A DNA stretch of 47,660 nucleotides, taken from positions 1 to 47,660 of the IMG/VR virus record IMGVR_UViG_3300037587_000820; one strand, given 5' to 3'. Of the stretch, positions 12,807 to 20,938 are shown in pieces; the first letter of the stretch is position 1; each line of letters opens with the position of its first letter. The DNA is from a virus. The notes under the pieces are model-generated. The model was not told the origin of the DNA and made no database searches. It saw nothing but the letters and a program-made list of their open reading frames with translations. The translations under genes were made by a program, and so were the position numbers.

Positions 12807-13424
12807 GTGCGGCCACGGCTTCTTGACCTCTTTTGTGGCGCTGGTGGGGCTGCGATGGGCTACCACCAAGCAGGCTTCGACATCGTCGGTGTCGACAACA
12901 AGCCTCAACCCAACTACCCCTTCGAGTTCGTTCTAGCCGATGCAATGGATCACCCGTTGGAAGGCTTCGACGTCATCCATGCTAGCCCGCCGTGCCAGAA
13001 GTATTCGGCGGCGACGCGCCACCTGGCAAACATGAGTCCGCGCCTTATCGAGCCGCTACGCACACGGTTCCGGGCCACGGGGCTACCCTACGTCATCGAG
13101 AATGTTCCGGGAGCCCCGCTGATCGGGCCGATCACCGTCTGCGGGCTCTCGTTGGGGCTTAATGTCAAGCGGCACAGGTTGTTTGAAAGCCTGCTCCCCT
13201 TGACTGCGCCTCTATGCCCTCCAGGCCACCCTGGGGACTGGTATGTCATCTTCGGACACGAGGTTCGCAGCCGGTGCCACGGACACGCTGCTGGACGGAA
13301 GAACAAGCTAGCCGAGGGCCGGAAGGCAATGGGAATCGAGTGGATGACGCGCGGTGAGCTGAGCGAGGCGATCCCGCCCGCCTACACCGAGCACATCGGC
13401 CGCCAACTCATCAAGCAACTTTGA
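12807..13424 (+). CDS. C5-cytosine DNA methyltransferase (phage type)
   Basis: A 205-aa protein with motif I DLFCGAGGAAMGY, motif IV ASPPCQ (catalytic Cys) and motif VI IENV, plus a C-terminal segment AIPPAYTEHIGRQL like motif X. It is shorter than typical restriction-modification enzymes, matching the compact solitary phage Dcm-like group. GTG start behind AAGGAGAGAAA. No restriction endonuclease is nearby, so it probably protects phage DNA or alters recognition by host systems. Confidence 0.88.
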   Translation: MRPRLLDLFCGAGGAAMGYHQAGFDIVGVDNKPQPNYPFEFVLADAMDHPLEGFDVIHASPPCQKYSAATRHLANMSPRLIEPLRTRFRATGLPYVIENVPGAPLIGPITVCGLSLGLNVKRHRLFESLLPLTAPLCPPGHPGDWYVIFGHEVRSRCHGHAAGRKNKLAEGRKAMGIEWMTRGELSEAIPPAYTEHIGRQLIKQL

Positions 13425-13427
13425 GCG

Positions 13428-14723
13428 ATGGAGTCGGACACTCTATTCTACACCTGTTGGCTGCTGCTGAACGACAAGCAGTTCATCCACGACCATTGCC
13501 ACCACCTCACCCCCGACATTTTTCCCAAAGGGCCCCTCCAAGGGCTCACCGCCATCGCCATCGACCAGGAGCAGCGCTTCCGCCGCACCACGACGGTGAA
13601 CGTCTTAGGTGTCGCCCTCTCCAACGGCTTCCGGGCCGAGCAGTACGGCACCTCCGCCGAGGAGATGCTGAGAATCTATCAGCAGCTCGATGCCTTCGCC
13701 GTCGATGAGGAGGCGCGGCCGCGGGCCGTCCAAGACTGCCTCTCATGGATCACCCAACGGATGCTAGGCATGACCCTTGACGCCGGCCTCACCTCTCTCG
13801 AGCGAGGCGATGCTAAGGGCGCTAAGGAAGCGCTCGACGATGCCCGTAAGCTGGGACGTACCGAGGAGCCGCCGCTCCGGCTGTCCGAGCACTACGCCGA
13901 TGCGATGAAGCCGCTCGAGGACAACGCCGTCCCGTGCGGGCTACCCTTCGTCGACCGCTGCTGGCGGGGAGGTGTACGTCCGGGCGAACTGGCCGTCCTC
14001 CTTGCATCCACCAACCTGGGCAAGACTCAAGCCTTGTGTTTCTTCGCCGGCGTGGCCTACCGGGCCAACCTTCAGGTTCTCTACTACACCTTCGAGCTCA
14101 ACCCCAAGGAGATCCTCCGGCGCATCACGTCGGGCCTGCTTGGCCGGCCATCAGGAAGCATCGACATCGAAGAGACTGGCCAGCTCTTGGCTCAAATCAG
14201 GCTCAATCGTGGCATCACGGAGGCCGACATCGAGATACGGACGGGCAGCCTCAAGGTGAGCGACGTTGTGCTCGACCTAGAGGAGATGGAGCAGGACGGC
14301 CGCAAGCCGGACGTCGTGCTGCTCGATTCAGCGGACGACCTCGGCTCCCGGCAGGCGTATCAGAGCCTCTACATGCAGCACGGTGAGATCTACTCCGACC
14401 TCCGCCAGGTAGCGCTGAGTCAACGGGTGGCCATCTGGACCAGCACGCAGGCTACCCGGGAAGCGATCGACAAGGCGAAGATATCCCTCAAGCACATCGG
14501 GGACAGCTACTGGAAAGCCCGGCGGGCCCACTTCGTCCTTGGTCTTAGCCAGAGCGAGAGCGACCGGGACGATCCCTTCGGCGCCGCTATGACCATGCGG
14601 GTGCTCAAGGACTCACAGCACGGGTCGCCCGGTAAGTGGAGGCTAGTACGGCCGAAGTTCGGGCCAGGTTTTGAGGGGCGTGGGTACCCCGGCTTCGAGG
14701 AGGTGGAGGGGCAGGGTGGTTAG
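13428..14723 (+). CDS. DnaB-like replicative helicase
   Basis: A 431-aa protein with an N-terminal helical domain (about 1-165) and a RecA-like core. The P-loop is ASTNLGKT (193-200), with Ala in place of the usual first Gly; Walker B is VVLLDSAD (about 295). IWTSTQATRE further on fits the DnaB H4 region. It is followed immediately by the primase, whose GTG overlaps its end, as expected for a helicase-primase pair. Unwinds DNA at the phage fork. Confidence 0.85.
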   Translation: MESDTLFYTCWLLLNDKQFIHDHCHHLTPDIFPKGPLQGLTAIAIDQEQRFRRTTTVNVLGVALSNGFRAEQYGTSAEEMLRIYQQLDAFAVDEEARPRAVQDCLSWITQRMLGMTLDAGLTSLERGDAKGAKEALDDARKLGRTEEPPLRLSEHYADAMKPLEDNAVPCGLPFVDRCWRGGVRPGELAVLLASTNLGKTQALCFFAGVAYRANLQVLYYTFELNPKEILRRITSGLLGRPSGSIDIEETGQLLAQIRLNRGITEADIEIRTGSLKVSDVVLDLEEMEQDGRKPDVVLLDSADDLGSRQAYQSLYMQHGEIYSDLRQVALSQRVAIWTSTQATREAIDKAKISLKHIGDSYWKARRAHFVLGLSQSESDRDDPFGAAMTMRVLKDSQHGSPGKWRLVRPKFGPGFEGRGYPGFEEVEGQGG

Positions 14724-15708
14724 CTTCCTCGACGTCCTCTCCTCTCACCACCTGAACCCCAAGCTCGCCTCCGGCGGCAGCGAGATCGTCATCAAGTGCA
14801 ACCTCTGCGACGACCACGCGCCACGGCTGTACGTCAACGCCACGACGGGCATGTGGATCTGCCACCTCTGCAAGGAAACGGGGAACGACTACACGCTGCT
14901 CCGGGAGGTGCTTGGGCTCGACCACTTCATGGCGATGCGGTTGCGTGCTCGGCTCGACGGCGGGCAGGCCAGCATCAGCACACCTACCCCGGCCTACACC
15001 CGGCAGCAGCGGGGCCCCTCCCTTGAGGAAGGGGGTACCGCCCCAAAGGAGGGCATCGACCTCCCCGACGAGTATCATCCGCTCATCCATCCGACTTCAG
15101 CAGGTGAGGGCATCTTCTGGCGCTACCTTGACAGCCGGGGTGTGACAGCAGAGGATGTCAAGACGTACGAGATCGGCTGGTGCCTACGTGGCGACCATGC
15201 TTACCGGGTCATCATCCCCGTCTACGCCAATGGCATTCTCTGGACGTTCGTTGCCCGCTCCGTAGCTGGGGCCGAACCGAAGGTCCTACACCCGGAGGGA
15301 GCCAAGCCTCTCCGTGCGCTGTTCGGTCTCGATCAGTTCCAAGGCGGCAACAAGGTCATCGTGGTCGAGGGTGCCTTCGATGCTCTCCGGCTACGCGGCA
15401 GAGCAGTCGCCACGCTCGGCACCAACTTCTCCATTCAGCAGCGTCAGCTTCTACACGAGCGGGGCATCACCGACATCATCCTGCTCTGGGATGGGGACGA
15501 GGTCGGCCGCCATGCCGCAGCTCTTGTGGCAGGCCAGCTAATCTCGACGGGCTTCACAGTCGCCATTGCTCTCCTCCCTGAAGGGAGGGATCCGGCAAGC
15601 GCTGCGACGGATGAGATCGACTACGCCATACAAGCTGCGACCCTCCCCACCTTCCTCTCGCAGAAACTTCTTGCGAAAACACTTGACTTTTTAACGCCGG
15701 TCCTGTAA
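14716..15708 (+). CDS. DNA primase (zinc finger + TOPRIM)
   Basis: A 330-aa protein from GTG 14716, which overlaps the helicase stop and has GGAGGTGGAGGGG upstream. The zinc finger has CNLC (28-31) and CHLC about 20 residues later. The TOPRIM domain shows VIVVEGAFDAL (metal-binding Glu) and LLWDGDEVG (DxD). It synthesises RNA primers for the phage fork. The last dozen codons overlap promoter P4 at 15673-15711, and its TAA lies inside the -10 box. Confidence 0.9.
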   Translation: MVSFLDVLSSHHLNPKLASGGSEIVIKCNLCDDHAPRLYVNATTGMWICHLCKETGNDYTLLREVLGLDHFMAMRLRARLDGGQASISTPTPAYTRQQRGPSLEEGGTAPKEGIDLPDEYHPLIHPTSAGEGIFWRYLDSRGVTAEDVKTYEIGWCLRGDHAYRVIIPVYANGILWTFVARSVAGAEPKVLHPEGAKPLRALFGLDQFQGGNKVIVVEGAFDALRLRGRAVATLGTNFSIQQRQLLHERGITDIILLWDGDEVGRHAAALVAGQLISTGFTVAIALLPEGRDPASAATDEIDYAIQAATLPTFLSQKLLAKTLDFLTPVL

Positions 15709-15711
15709 CAT
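15673..15711 (+). promoter_or_regulatory. Phage promoter P4 (GCGAAAA + TTGACT type)
   Basis: GCGAAAACACTTGACT (15673-15688), -35 at 15683-15688, 17-bp spacer, -10 TAACAT (15706-15711). It is embedded in the 3' end of the primase gene. It drives the SSB-RecA operon through a 170-nt leader holding the inverted repeat at 15774-15822. Confidence 0.75.
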
Positions 15712-15773
15712 ACTCTCAGAGGCAAGGAACCGCTCGAAAGGATTCTCCCCGACAGCGAGCCTTCAGAGGAAGC

Positions 15774-15822
15774 GAAGGGAGTGGTGGAGGTTACTGGACT
15801 CCCCCGCCCCACCACTCCCTTC
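15774..15822 (+). promoter_or_regulatory. 14-bp inverted repeat in the SSB leader
   Basis: Perfect 14-bp stem GAAGGGAGTGGTGG (15774-15787) / CCACCACTCCCTTC (15809-15822) with a 21-base loop. No T-run follows; a CAACAG/CAGCA-rich unstructured stretch (15823-15870) leads to the ribosome site. Plausible SSB autoregulatory site (as T4 gp32 represses its own message), RNA stabiliser or attenuator. Confidence 0.65.
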
Positions 15823-15883
15823 AACGACAGCATCAACAGCATCAACAGCAGCAACGGTAACGACAGCAACGAAAGGAACAAGG

Positions 15884-16762
15884 ATGGACAGCAACGTAGG
15901 CCAAACGGACATCGCTGCCTCCCGTGAAGCCCGGGAGAAGATGGACGAAACGCTTTGGTGGAAGCCGAAGTCTGGCGAGGGCAAGAATTGGGGCGAGAAC
16001 TTCATCCGCGCCCTCCCGCCCCACGTTAACATGGAAGGCAAGTTCTACTTCGGCGTACCCCTTCACTTCGATGTCGGACCCGCGAAGGCCGTTGTTCCTT
16101 GTCCGCGGAAAGCCTTCGGAGAACTCTGCCCCATCTGCGTTAAAGGTTTCGATCTTATGAACTCCGGCAAGGAGGAGCTGGGGAAGGATATGCTGCCGAG
16201 CTGGCAAGCCTACATAAACGTCGTGGTGCTCGATGCGAACGGTCAGCCTGAAGGAACGGAGCCAAAGGTCCGGGTCTACGGCGCCAACCGTCAGGTTCTT
16301 GACGAAATCCTCGACATCATGGAGCAGAAGTTCGGCGATATCACCAACCTAGAGACTGGGCACAACATCATCATCCGCAAGCGGGGCTCGGGCCGGAAGG
16401 GCACCAAGTATCAGGTGGCCGCCGCTGATGAGCCAAGCGCTTTCGACCATCCTGAACTCGTCGCAAGCCTCCACGACCTAACTAAGATCTCACCCTACCG
16501 CTCCGCCGACGTACTCGCCGGCCTGTTGGAGGGAGAGGCGCGCAAGGATCCCTTTGATGCTGTCGAAGCGCCGGCTGAGAAGCCTGCCGCCATCACCGGC
16601 CCCGTTGCCCAGCCGGGTGACATGACGTTCGCTCCACCGCCGGATGATGCGGCGGCCGAAGAGCAAGGCACTCCAACCGAGCCAGATCCTGCTGCCAAGC
16701 CTGCCACCCAAGAGGAAGCTCAAGAAGCCCTTCGGCAGAGACTCAACGAAGGCAAGTCCTAG
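15884..16762 (+). CDS. gp32-like single-stranded DNA-binding protein
   Basis: A 292-aa protein. The central region CPRKAFGELCPIC with nearby basic and aromatic residues matches the zinc-containing core of T4 gp32-like SSBs. The C-terminal 80 residues are Pro/Ala/Glu/Asp-rich and disordered, the usual acidic protein-interaction tail. ATG behind AGGAACAAGG. It covers ssDNA at the fork and works with the RecA protein encoded 6 bp downstream. Confidence 0.85.
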   Translation: MDSNVGQTDIAASREAREKMDETLWWKPKSGEGKNWGENFIRALPPHVNMEGKFYFGVPLHFDVGPAKAVVPCPRKAFGELCPICVKGFDLMNSGKEELGKDMLPSWQAYINVVVLDANGQPEGTEPKVRVYGANRQVLDEILDIMEQKFGDITNLETGHNIIIRKRGSGRKGTKYQVAAADEPSAFDHPELVASLHDLTKISPYRSADVLAGLLEGEARKDPFDAVEAPAEKPAAITGPVAQPGDMTFAPPPDDAAAEEQGTPTEPDPAAKPATQEEAQEALRQRLNEGKS

Positions 16763-16768
16763 AGCCCA

Positions 16769-17800
16769 ATGGCTGCGACTAACGAGGCGGCTGCCTTCGT
16801 CGGCCGTCTTCAGAAGAAGAGTGCTGACTTCGATGTCCGGCTCGCTGACAACGAGCTTGACAGCGACGTCCAGGACTACCTGAGTACACAGGCCGCCAAC
16901 CTCAACCTAGCGATCGGCCGGCCGGGCATCCCGCAAGGCCGCCTGACCACCATCATCGGCAAGGAGGCGGGAGGCAAGAGCACCCTCGCCGTCCACCTGA
17001 TCGCCGAGACTCAACGCCGGGATGGAATTGCCGTGCTGATAGATGCCGAGCGGACGTACACGAAGGAGCGAGCTGAACGTATGGGTGTCGACCACAGCAA
17101 GCTCGTGTATACCGAGGGTGCCACGGTAGAGGGGACCTTCAAGTTCATCGACGCTATGGTCGACGATGTCCGGAAAGAAAATCCCGGTAAGCTGGTGACC
17201 ATCGTCTGGGATACTGTGTCGGGGAGTCCTACGGAAGCGGAGCTTGAAGGTGAGTACCATCCCGGCGGCCATGCCCGGGCGGTCAGCACGTGGATGAGGA
17301 TCCTCCACCCGAAGGTAGCCAAGCACCGCCTCACCCTTGTCATCGTCAATCAGCTCAGGTCCCGGATTAACTTCGGTGGTGGGTTCATGAGCCGCGGGCG
17401 TGGGGACACGATGATCGCCGAGAAGGCGTTGCGCTACTGGTCCTCCCTCATCCTCCACTGTGCCCAAGCAAACAAGATCCCCTCGAGCAACGAGCCCACC
17501 GGGATCATGAGCAGCGTGTACGTCGACAAGAACAAAGTCGCGCGTCCTTTCCGCACAGCCTTGGTGCCCATCGACTTCAACTACGGCATCGACCAGGTGG
17601 CCTGCAAGCTGGACGCTGCGAAGACGGCGGGGCTCGTGGAGGTGAAGGGGGCGTGGACCTACTACGGCGAGGGGAAGTTCCAATCAACAACGTGGCCGAA
17701 GTTCCTGGCCGAGCACCCCGACCTCGAAGAGAAGATCCTGGCGGCGCCTGAGAGTTGGCAGATTGAATTGGAGAAAGCGGATGCCGATCACGCAGACTAG
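16769..17800 (+). CDS. recA: RecA-like recombinase
   Basis: A 343-aa protein. Walker A is GKEAGGKS (64-71), followed by VLIDAERTY, Walker B region LVTIVWDTVSGS, and NQLRSRINFGGGF like the RecA L2 region. Close to bacterial RecA in layout rather than to T4 UvsX. Co-transcribed with SSB from P4. Strand exchange for recombination-dependent replication and repair. Confidence 0.9.
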   Translation: MAATNEAAAFVGRLQKKSADFDVRLADNELDSDVQDYLSTQAANLNLAIGRPGIPQGRLTTIIGKEAGGKSTLAVHLIAETQRRDGIAVLIDAERTYTKERAERMGVDHSKLVYTEGATVEGTFKFIDAMVDDVRKENPGKLVTIVWDTVSGSPTEAELEGEYHPGGHARAVSTWMRILHPKVAKHRLTLVIVNQLRSRINFGGGFMSRGRGDTMIAEKALRYWSSLILHCAQANKIPSSNEPTGIMSSVYVDKNKVARPFRTALVPIDFNYGIDQVACKLDAAKTAGLVEVKGAWTYYGEGKFQSTTWPKFLAEHPDLEEKILAAPESWQIELEKADADHAD

Positions 17801-18083
17801 CTGCCTTATCGTCCAGTGTGAGTGTGGGCTTGACTTTGAGCACTCGGATCATGTGCCGCATTACCGCTCTGAAGGCGAAGCCAGGGAAGACGTAGAGTGC
17901 TACGGCTGGGAGGTCTGGCAGGGGCATTGGTGGGAAGAGGACTGCGCTCCTCTCTGCGCCTGCGGCCATCCCATTGCTTCGGCCCACGATCACGGTGATG
18001 GGCCTTGTGAGGAGGACGACTGCGACTGTCAGGGGTTCCAGCTTGCGGAGGGGTACGCCGATGCTCACACACCTACGGGTTGA
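17781..18083 (+). CDS. Cys-rich protein, paralogue of 25755-26045
   Basis: A 100-aa protein from ATG 17781, overlapping the RecA 3' end. Cysteine pairs CEC, CAC and CDC, plus the core YGWEVWQGHWWEEDC, match the protein at 25755-26045 throughout (same order of CxCG-FEH, YGW, W-G-WW, Cys pairs, final C-C-FQ). Likely a zinc protein. Its end overlaps the SbcC-like gene by 23 bp. Function unknown. Confidence 0.65.
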   Translation: MPITQTSCLIVQCECGLDFEHSDHVPHYRSEGEAREDVECYGWEVWQGHWWEEDCAPLCACGHPIASAHDHGDGPCEEDDCDCQGFQLAEGYADAHTPTG

Positions 18084-19173
18084 CAACTACCAGGCCATCC
18101 AGTCCGCTGAGCTGGACCTGGCCCCCGTCACGCTCATTGTGGGCCACAACATGGCCGGCAAGTCCGCCATCCTCCGTGCCCTCCACGCCCTCTGCTTCAA
18201 CCGCACGGGGGACGGCTTCATCCGGGAGGGCGAGGATGGAGCCTCAGTATTCCTCCGCGCACAGGGGGGCCGCCCAGACGGCACCGATAGCTACCAGGTG
18301 ACGTGGACCAAGAAGCGGGGGAAGAGCGCAGACTACGAGACGCTTTGTTGGGGAGGAGAGAACTCCTACACCAAGACCGGCTCTGCTGTCCCCGACGCGA
18401 TTGTTGAGACCCTCAAAATCCGCCGCATCGAGGTGGACCCCACCTTCTCGATCGCGCCGCAGTTCAAGATGCAGCACGACACGCTGCTGATTCAGGAGTC
18501 GGGCTCCCGGCTCGCCCGCATCCTTGGCTCCCTGACCAAGCTGGACGTGGTGGTCAAGGCGCAGATGAGCTGCCGTAAGGACAGGGACCGCGCGAAGAAG
18601 GACAAGGAAGCCGCCGAAGAAGAAGCCCTCCGGCTCGGCGAGCAGGTAGCCGAGCTCGATTGGGTCCCGGACGCCCGTGCAAAGATAGACAGCATCAACG
18701 AGACCCTGGCCCTGGCCGCCCAAGCCGCCGAGAAGTACGAGAAGGTGCGGCGTCTGATAGGCGAACGACAGCGTTTGCAGGCTATTGTGGCGCGTAGGGA
18801 TAGCGTTCTGCAAGCAACCCTCAAGCTCATTGAGGCAGATACTGCACTGGGGTTCCTTAGGCGCGCACAGGAGCCCGCGCATCGGTATCCTCGCCTAGTC
18901 GCTGCCGCCGGCCGGACGCAGGCAATCCAGATCGCAAAGACGAATCTCCGTGGTGCCGGTGAGCAGCTACGAGAGCTGTCCGAGCGGAAGGAGGGGCTGA
19001 TCCTCTCTCAGAGACGCCGCACTGATTGGGGGATTGCATGTGAACGCCTTGCCGACAACCTGACCGCGCTGGAAAATCAGCAGGCGGAGGTGAACACCGT
19101 CGAAATGCTCTACAAGACCGCCTGTGACGAAGCAGAGTTGTGCGATCATTGCCCGCTTCGGGAAGGAGTGTAG
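18061..19173 (+). CDS. SbcC/Rad50-like ATPase, N-terminal half with zinc hook
   Basis: A 370-aa protein. The N-terminal ATPase lobe has Walker A GHNMAGKS (28-35) and is followed by a long coiled coil (about 170-355). The protein ends shortly after CDHCPL, a CxxC of the type found at the apex of Rad50/SbcC coiled coils. The Walker B/signature lobe is missing here and is encoded separately at 20865-21545, with an SbcD-like nuclease between. ATG at 18061 is a start inside a longer open frame; AGGGG precedes it. Confidence 0.82.
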   Translation: MLTHLRVDNYQAIQSAELDLAPVTLIVGHNMAGKSAILRALHALCFNRTGDGFIREGEDGASVFLRAQGGRPDGTDSYQVTWTKKRGKSADYETLCWGGENSYTKTGSAVPDAIVETLKIRRIEVDPTFSIAPQFKMQHDTLLIQESGSRLARILGSLTKLDVVVKAQMSCRKDRDRAKKDKEAAEEEALRLGEQVAELDWVPDARAKIDSINETLALAAQAAEKYEKVRRLIGERQRLQAIVARRDSVLQATLKLIEADTALGFLRRAQEPAHRYPRLVAAAGRTQAIQIAKTNLRGAGEQLRELSERKEGLILSQRRRTDWGIACERLADNLTALENQQAEVNTVEMLYKTACDEAELCDHCPLREGV

Positions 19174-19175
19174 TT

Positions 19176-19523
19176 ATGGGAGGCACATACGACGAGGAAG
19201 AACGCCACAACCTTGACGAGCTAACGCCACCAGATTCATCGGGAGAAGGCATGGGAGAACAAATGGCCGAACGCCTGCGGCTGGCAGACACGGAGGCAGT
19301 CCCCCTTCAGCAAGATCCGAAGGACAGGGCCCTTAGCGATGCGCGCGCAACAGTGGAGACCGCCATCACGGACGCTTTTGCGAAGACTGCTGACGTCACT
19401 GGCCTTCGATCGGGTCCGGGGACGGATCAGCTTCGAGACGCTCTCATTGCAAATCTCTTCGACTCGCCCTACCGCTGGGCAGTGGGCCGATACTTCAAAG
19501 AGACGGAGACAACTGCCCCATGA
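19176..19523 (+). CDS. Hypothetical acidic protein
   Basis: A 115-aa acidic protein between the SbcC-like N-half and the SbcD-like nuclease. ATG at 19176 follows GGAAGGAG; the frame upstream to 19140 lies in the previous gene. Largely helical in the second half. No recognised domain. Its TGA overlaps the nuclease ATG. Confidence 0.5.
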   Translation: MGGTYDEEERHNLDELTPPDSSGEGMGEQMAERLRLADTEAVPLQQDPKDRALSDARATVETAITDAFAKTADVTGLRSGPGTDQLRDALIANLFDSPYRWAVGRYFKETETTAP

Positions 19524-20485
19524 GTTCAAAGATCCTACTCGCCCACTGCCTCCACGCTGCCGACCGGCCTCCGCTCGGCCGCATCGACGGCTATCGGGAT
19601 CAGATCCTCGGCAAGCTCGTCGAGATTGGAGAGATCGCCAAGCAGACCAACGCCGACGTCGCCATCTTTGCCGGCGATCTCTTCCACTCGAAGCGGCCCA
19701 ACTTCGCCTCCCACTACCTTAGGACCGCCATCCAAGAAATCCTACGAACCTACCCGTGCGACGTCTGGCTGCTGCTGGGGAATCACGACCTTGGAGCGGC
19801 GACGGATCAGCAGGGGCTCCTCCGCCAACCAATTGCCGGGCTTGAAGGTGGCAACGTCTACATCGCTGCGGGAGACCGAGTCATACAGGTCCCGGACGCC
19901 ATCATCTTCTTCCGTCCGTACGACGCTGCACGTGACACCGACCCTGGCTACTACAAGCTAACTCCGCAGGAGCTGATGGTGGCAGAGAAGGCACCCTACG
20001 TCATCGTCGTGGGGCATGGTTCAGTGATCCCACCGGGGGAGGACCGCCCATATCCTCACGTCAAGTTCGAGGACATCGACACGACAGGGATCGGCGTCTA
20101 CTACTTCGGCCACCTTCATGAGTACCTCGGTGTCCATATCGTCGGTGCCATATGGTTCGCCGGCATGGGGTGTATCGGCCGGACGTCTCGGACAGAGGCC
20201 AACATGACCCACGAGCCGCGGGTAGTCGTCATTGAGAAGGATGGGGACCTGCCGACACAGTTCCACGAACGCAAGCTACAGGTGCTCCCGGCCTCGGAGG
20301 TCTTCATCGAGCAGATCCGTACGGAAGAGGGAGTCTCAGATGAGATTGTGGACTTCGCCGACAGCTTGGCTAAGGGGCTCTCGCTCGAGCAGATGCCACT
20401 CGACGCCTTGTCGGAGGGGCGGGGAGACATCGACCCGGATGTGAAGGCGAAGGTGAAGCACTACCTAGAAAGCGCAGGATTGTAA
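19520..20485 (+). CDS. SbcD/Mre11-like metallophosphoesterase
   Basis: A 321-aa protein with metallophosphoesterase motifs FAGDLFH (II), LGNHD (III), VVGHGS (IV) and FGHLHE (V). Motif I, normally D-x-H, reads HCLHAADRPP here, so the first metal-binding Asp seems replaced by Cys. The C-terminal 80 residues are a helical capping region. With the split SbcC-like ATPase on both sides it should form an Mre11/Rad50-type complex trimming DNA ends. ATG overlaps the previous stop by 4 bases. Confidence 0.85.
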   Translation: MSSKILLAHCLHAADRPPLGRIDGYRDQILGKLVEIGEIAKQTNADVAIFAGDLFHSKRPNFASHYLRTAIQEILRTYPCDVWLLLGNHDLGAATDQQGLLRQPIAGLEGGNVYIAAGDRVIQVPDAIIFFRPYDAARDTDPGYYKLTPQELMVAEKAPYVIVVGHGSVIPPGEDRPYPHVKFEDIDTTGIGVYYFGHLHEYLGVHIVGAIWFAGMGCIGRTSRTEANMTHEPRVVVIEKDGDLPTQFHERKLQVLPASEVFIEQIRTEEGVSDEIVDFADSLAKGLSLEQMPLDALSEGRGDIDPDVKAKVKHYLESAGL

Positions 20486-20694
20486 TGGCTACTCTGTATC
20501 TGAAAGAAGCTCCCCCGTGGAGCGGGCATGGGAACCATTCTCGCCTGAGCGGCGAAGTTATTGGTTGGGCCGAGCAGGGGAGTGTTCTCATTTTCCAATG
20601 CACCATGTTCGCACATCCTCTCAGGCTCAGTATCCCCGCCCACAACATTCTGGCAGTTGAGGAGGAACCCGATGGCCGACCGACAGGAGATTGA
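20485..20694 (+). CDS. Small hypothetical protein
   Basis: A 69-aa protein whose ATG overlaps the nuclease TAA. Beta-rich pattern (VIGWAEQGSVLIFQC). The C-terminus overlaps the start of the coiled-coil ORF at 20672. Function unknown; its position between nuclease and ATPase halves makes an accessory role possible. Confidence 0.5.
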   Translation: MATLYLKEAPPWSGHGNHSRLSGEVIGWAEQGSVLIFQCTMFAHPLRLSIPAHNILAVEEEPDGRPTGD

Positions 20695-20938
20695 ACAGCT
20701 ACGCACCCGTTACCAGCGGGCCCAGCAGGACCTCGCCGTCGCCGAGAAGGAAGTAAGCACCGCCCAGACGAGCCTGACCTCGGTCGAGGAGGAATTGAAG
20801 GGCCTTGGCTTCGACCCGGCCGGCGACCTCGACGCCCAACTAGCCGCCAAGGAAGGAGAATTGGATGGAATCCTTGCCAATGTCGAGCAGCTACTCAGCG
20901 GCAGCGAGACTCAGCTTGCTCCAGAACCGCGGAGCTAA
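20672..20938 (+). CDS. Coiled-coil protein, descending arm of split SbcC-like ATPase
   Basis: An 88-aa coiled coil (IEQLRTRYQRAQQDLAVAEK and similar heptads) with ATG behind GAGGAGG. It looks like the start of the returning Rad50/SbcC coil. It ends at a TAA at 20936-20938 while the next frame (+1), already open since 20865, continues the coil into the ATPase lobe. Either two separate proteins or one read through a +1 frameshift. Confidence 0.6.
   Translation: MADRQEIEQLRTRYQRAQQDLAVAEKEVSTAQTSLTSVEEELKGLGFDPAGDLDAQLAAKEGELDGILANVEQLLSGSETQLAPEPRS

Noticed and set aside
13201-13230. TTGACT as a further phage promoter
   Set aside because: Inside the methyltransferase gene, without the GCGAAAA element or a -10 box at proper distance; the same holds for TTGACT at 17829 and 22649.
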